Translations under genes and position numbers: made by a program
Notes under the pieces: model-generated
What the model saw: only the letters and a program-made list of their open reading frames with translations
Told to the model about the DNA's origin: nothing
Database searches by the model: none
From: Caryophanales bacterium UBA784
Lineage (GTDB): Bacteria; Bacillota_I; Bacilli_A; RFN20; CAG-288
NCBI GenBank assembly: GCA_002297045.1
Contig: DBJE01000002.1
Coordinates: forward strand, 1 to 45,216
Direction: 5' to 3'
DNA length: 45,216 nucleotides
In this document: one piece after another, positions 43,150 through 45,216 of the stretch
Numbering within the stretch: position 1 is the stretch's first letter
Layout: every line of letters begins with the position of its first letter

Positions 43150-43946
43150 TTTTTGACCCTTTTTAGATAACGTGGACGATGATAGAGGTCTTCAATGACT
43201 TCCCTTGAATAGGAAGGGAACTTTTCTTTGGCAAGACTTAATACCGCATTGACGTTTGTCGACTCCAGCTCAAAAAAGGCGGTTCCTCTTTCGGATAAAT
43301 GAGAGTCCAGAAGAGGGAAGATGGCACGATAGGAGTCACATCCGTCCTTTCCGCTAAAGAGGGCGAGCTTTGGTTCATATGGGGCATATACCTCTTTGCT
43401 GTTCTCTTCAATATAGGGAGGATTACAGAGAAGGAAATCAAAGCAACCTTCTACCGAAGATAAAAAGTCGGATAATATAAAAGAAACAGGCAAATGATTA
43501 TAGAGAGAGGATTTTTCTGCCTCTTTTAATGCCGATACAGAAATATCGCTTGCCGTTACGTCGGCTAGTGGGAAAAGCTTCTTGATTCCTAAGGCAATCA
43601 GTCCGCTTCCACTACAAAGGTCAAGGACTTTTTTCCCTTGGAAGTCATAGTTATTTTTCAGATAGTCAAAGACGAACCAGATTGTCTCGTTTCTTGGGAT
43701 GAGAGTGTCTTCGTTTAGGAACAGACGCCTTTTCTGTACGTCCCTATATCCGGCGAGGTAGTTGGCCGGATATCCGGACTTAATTTTTGTAAGAACCCTT
43801 TCTGCTTTTTCCTCAGGAAGATTCTTTTCCGGATTCCTCCTCACTTCTTCCAGGGAAGAGGAAAAACAGCCTTCCAGGATGACTCGTTGGTCAGCAAGTG
43901 GAAGGCCGATTTCTTTCCTTAAGCGGCAGAAGACTTCCGCTTTCAT
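43146..43946 (-). CDS. prmC: Release factor glutamine methyltransferase PrmC
   Basis: A 266-residue methyltransferase that N5-methylates the Gln of the GGQ motif in release factors. It has SAM loop VLDLCSGSGLIALG and the hallmark CNPPYIEE, followed by YEPKLALFSGKDG. It follows prfA by three bases, the conserved prfA-prmC operon whose product modifies RF1. AAGGA adjoins the ATG. Confidence 0.96.
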   Translation of the reverse strand: MKAEVFCRLRKEIGLPLADQRVILEGCFSSSLEEVRRNPEKNLPEEKAERVLTKIKSGYPANYLAGYRDVQKRRLFLNEDTLIPRNETIWFVFDYLKNNYDFQGKKVLDLCSGSGLIALGIKKLFPLADVTASDISVSALKEAEKSSLYNHLPVSFILSDFLSSVEGCFDFLLCNPPYIEENSKEVYAPYEPKLALFSGKDGCDSYRAIFPLLDSHLSERGTAFFELESTNVNAVLSLAKEKFPSYSREVIEDLYHRPRYLKRVKN

Positions 43947-43949
43947 TCC

Positions 43950-45056
43950 TTACTGCTTCTTTTCCCTTTCCTGCTGGAGCTTCTTTGTCTCTTCTTCCAG
44001 CCTATCCTTCTGGTTAGCCTCGTTCAGAGCTGTGACCAAATCATCCAGGTCTCCGTCCCTGACTTTAGGAAGATTCAGGCTTGTCCATCCGATACGATGG
44101 TCGGTGACACGGTTCTGCGGATAATTATAGGTACGGATACGTTCACTTCTTTCACCGGTCCCGACCTTGAGCCGGCGTTCTCCTCCGACTTTGGCTTCGA
44201 TTTCCGCATCATGCCTTGCCTGTAGTTTGGTCTGAAGCATGAGCCTGCAGGTTTCCTTATTGGCAAGCTGATCCCGTTCTATCTGACAGGAGACGACGAC
44301 TCCTGTCGGAATATGGGTGATTCGGACGGCAGATTCGGTTTTGTTGACGTTCTGTCCTCCGGCACCGGAAGAATGATAGGTATCGATCTTTAAATCGGCC
44401 GGATTAATCTTGATGGTCGTATGCTCAAGCTCAGGCCTGACGAGTACGGTTGCCGTCGATGTCTGGATACGTCCGTTTGCTTCGGTCACTGGAACACGCT
44501 GGACGCGGTGGGCACCGCTTTCGAACTTTAATTTGGCATAGGCCCCTTTTCCCTTGATACGGAAGGAAATCAGGGAATAACCGCCAAGAGGGGTAGGATC
44601 GGAATCAAGGATTTCGATTTTCCATCCTTTGTTTGCGGCATAGTGGGAGTACCTGCGGAAAAGGTCGCCGGCAAAAATATTGGCCTCGTCTCCGCCTGCT
44701 GCACCACGGATTTCCCTGATGATGTTCTTGTCATCGTTTTCGTCCTTTGGCAGAAGGGCGATTTTCAACTCTTCCCGCTTTTTCCCGATTTCCTCGGTCA
44801 GGCGGTTGTACTCTTCTTTTCCGAACGCCTGGATTTCCGGATCAGGATCCTTCCTCCTCTCCCTCGCCTGCTCCTGGTTTGTCATCCTGGAAGTAAGCTG
44901 GTCGTACCTTGCGACAGGCTCATCGAGCTGGGCCCGTTCCTTGTTGAGCTTCGTCCTTGTCTGGATGTCTAATGTTCCTTCTGCAAGTAAAGAATCAATG
45001 TCCGTAAGACGCTGTTTCCTTGCCTTTAAACGTTCTAACCTATAATCTACTGCCAT
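43950..45056 (-). CDS. prfA: Peptide chain release factor 1
   Basis: A 368-residue class I release factor that reads UAA and UAG. The anticodon-like tripeptide is PVT (in RVPVTEANGRIQTSTAT; usual PAT/PxT of RF1, not the SPF of RF2) and GGQNVNKTESAV carries the catalytic GGQ. Length slightly above typical (about 355). AAGGAG lies 10 bases before the ATG. First gene of prfA-prmC. Confidence 0.97.
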   Translation of the reverse strand: MAVDYRLERLKARKQRLTDIDSLLAEGTLDIQTRTKLNKERAQLDEPVARYDQLTSRMTNQEQARERRKDPDPEIQAFGKEEYNRLTEEIGKKREELKIALLPKDENDDKNIIREIRGAAGGDEANIFAGDLFRRYSHYAANKGWKIEILDSDPTPLGGYSLISFRIKGKGAYAKLKFESGAHRVQRVPVTEANGRIQTSTATVLVRPELEHTTIKINPADLKIDTYHSSGAGGQNVNKTESAVRITHIPTGVVVSCQIERDQLANKETCRLMLQTKLQARHDAEIEAKVGGERRLKVGTGERSERIRTYNYPQNRVTDHRIGWTSLNLPKVRDGDLDDLVTALNEANQKDRLEEETKKLQQEREKKQ

Positions 45057-45190
45057 GAGTGTTTATCTCCTTTGTTTCTGTAATCTGTTTACGGCTGATG
45101 ATACTAAGCAAAAACGATAGTTCCGCTAGAGGAAACTGAGGAGAAACGCTGATGATTCTCTTTTCCTATTTCTGTTCATCTGACCTGTTG

Positions 45191-45199
45191 ATTTTATCA
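45191..45199 (-). promoter_or_regulatory. Extended -10 upstream of prfA
   Basis: On the minus strand TGaTAAAAT, identical to the -10 of the gene at 16749. The -35 would lie at or beyond the window end. The leader to prfA would be about 128 bases; no structured element was recognised in it. Confidence 0.45.
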
Positions 45200-45216
45200 T
45201 ATTCCGCGCCTGTTTT

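Noticed and set aside
1..45216. CRISPR arrays, tRNA, rRNA or insertion sequences
   Set aside because: No regularly spaced repeats, no tRNA T-loop/CCA patterns, no rRNA blocks and no transposase motifs were found by eye; a tRNA scan would be needed to exclude a missed tRNA.

Overview
The window looks like a chromosomal segment of an uncultured low-to-mid GC Bacillota bacterium, probably a gut or rumen lineage of Bacilli near the Erysipelotrichales/RF39-type groups (inference). Supporting signs are the housekeeping order tatD-rnmV-rsmA, the order dnaX-ybaB-recR-tmk-holB-ricT(yaaT)-rsmI, prfA-prmC, and groESL under a CIRCE-like operator. Shine-Dalgarno sequences are AGGAGG-like, arginine codon AGG is frequent, and TGA is used as stop (standard code 11). 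No phage, plasmid, tRNA, rRNA or CRISPR gene was seen.

The most striking part is a complete diversity-generating retroelement (DGR) at about 2.0-6.3 kb. In order it has: a 788-residue surface lipoprotein (collagen-like repeats, InlB/Listeria-Bacteroides-type repeats, C-terminal DUF6273/C-type-lectin-like domain) ending in a variable repeat (VR, 4239-4361); a strong stem-loop just after it; an Avd-like helical protein (4460-4840); an AAC-rich template repeat (TR, 4897-5010); a heavily structured spacer; and a DGR-type reverse transcriptase (5206-6267). VR and TR differ almost only at template adenines, the signature of adenine-directed mutagenic retrohoming. Unusually, the VR is three codons longer than the TR and one codon differs at non-adenine positions, so the present TR cannot be the exact template of the present VR.

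Region by region: 0-1.6 kb, ArsB/NhaD-like permease; 1.6-6.3 kb, DGR; 6.2-8.4 kb (-), M6-like metalloprotease lipoprotein; 8.5-12.0 kb (-), rsmA, rnmV, tatD, mnmE; 12.3-12.8 kb (-), phosphopantetheinyl transferase; 13.1-16.3 kb, a repeat lipoprotein split by an apparent 1-nt frameshift; 16.7-19.4 kb, a discoidin-like lipoprotein; 19.6-20.8 kb, two small proteins and ung; 20.9-23.9 kb, an unknown gene with galM and psuG; 24.2-27.0 kb, a short-chain dehydrogenase and groESL; 27.4-28.4 kb (-), GT2 glycosyltransferase; 29.1-32.6 kb, a three-gene secreted-protein operon (HExxH protease plus two paralogous lipoproteins); 32.9-35.7 kb, glpK, a zinc-ribbon protein and a HAD phosphatase; 35.7-42.1 kb (-), the dnaX-to-rsmI replication/repair operon; 42.2-43.1 kb, an unknown membrane protein; 43.1-45.1 kb (-), prmC and prfA.

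The accessory theme is surface proteins: six lipoproteins or secreted proteins, one actively diversified by the DGR, are interspersed with conserved translation and DNA-maintenance genes. A second theme is gene starts with a -10 box almost touching the start codon and no Shine-Dalgarno (263, 12036, 42235), which suggests leaderless mRNAs.
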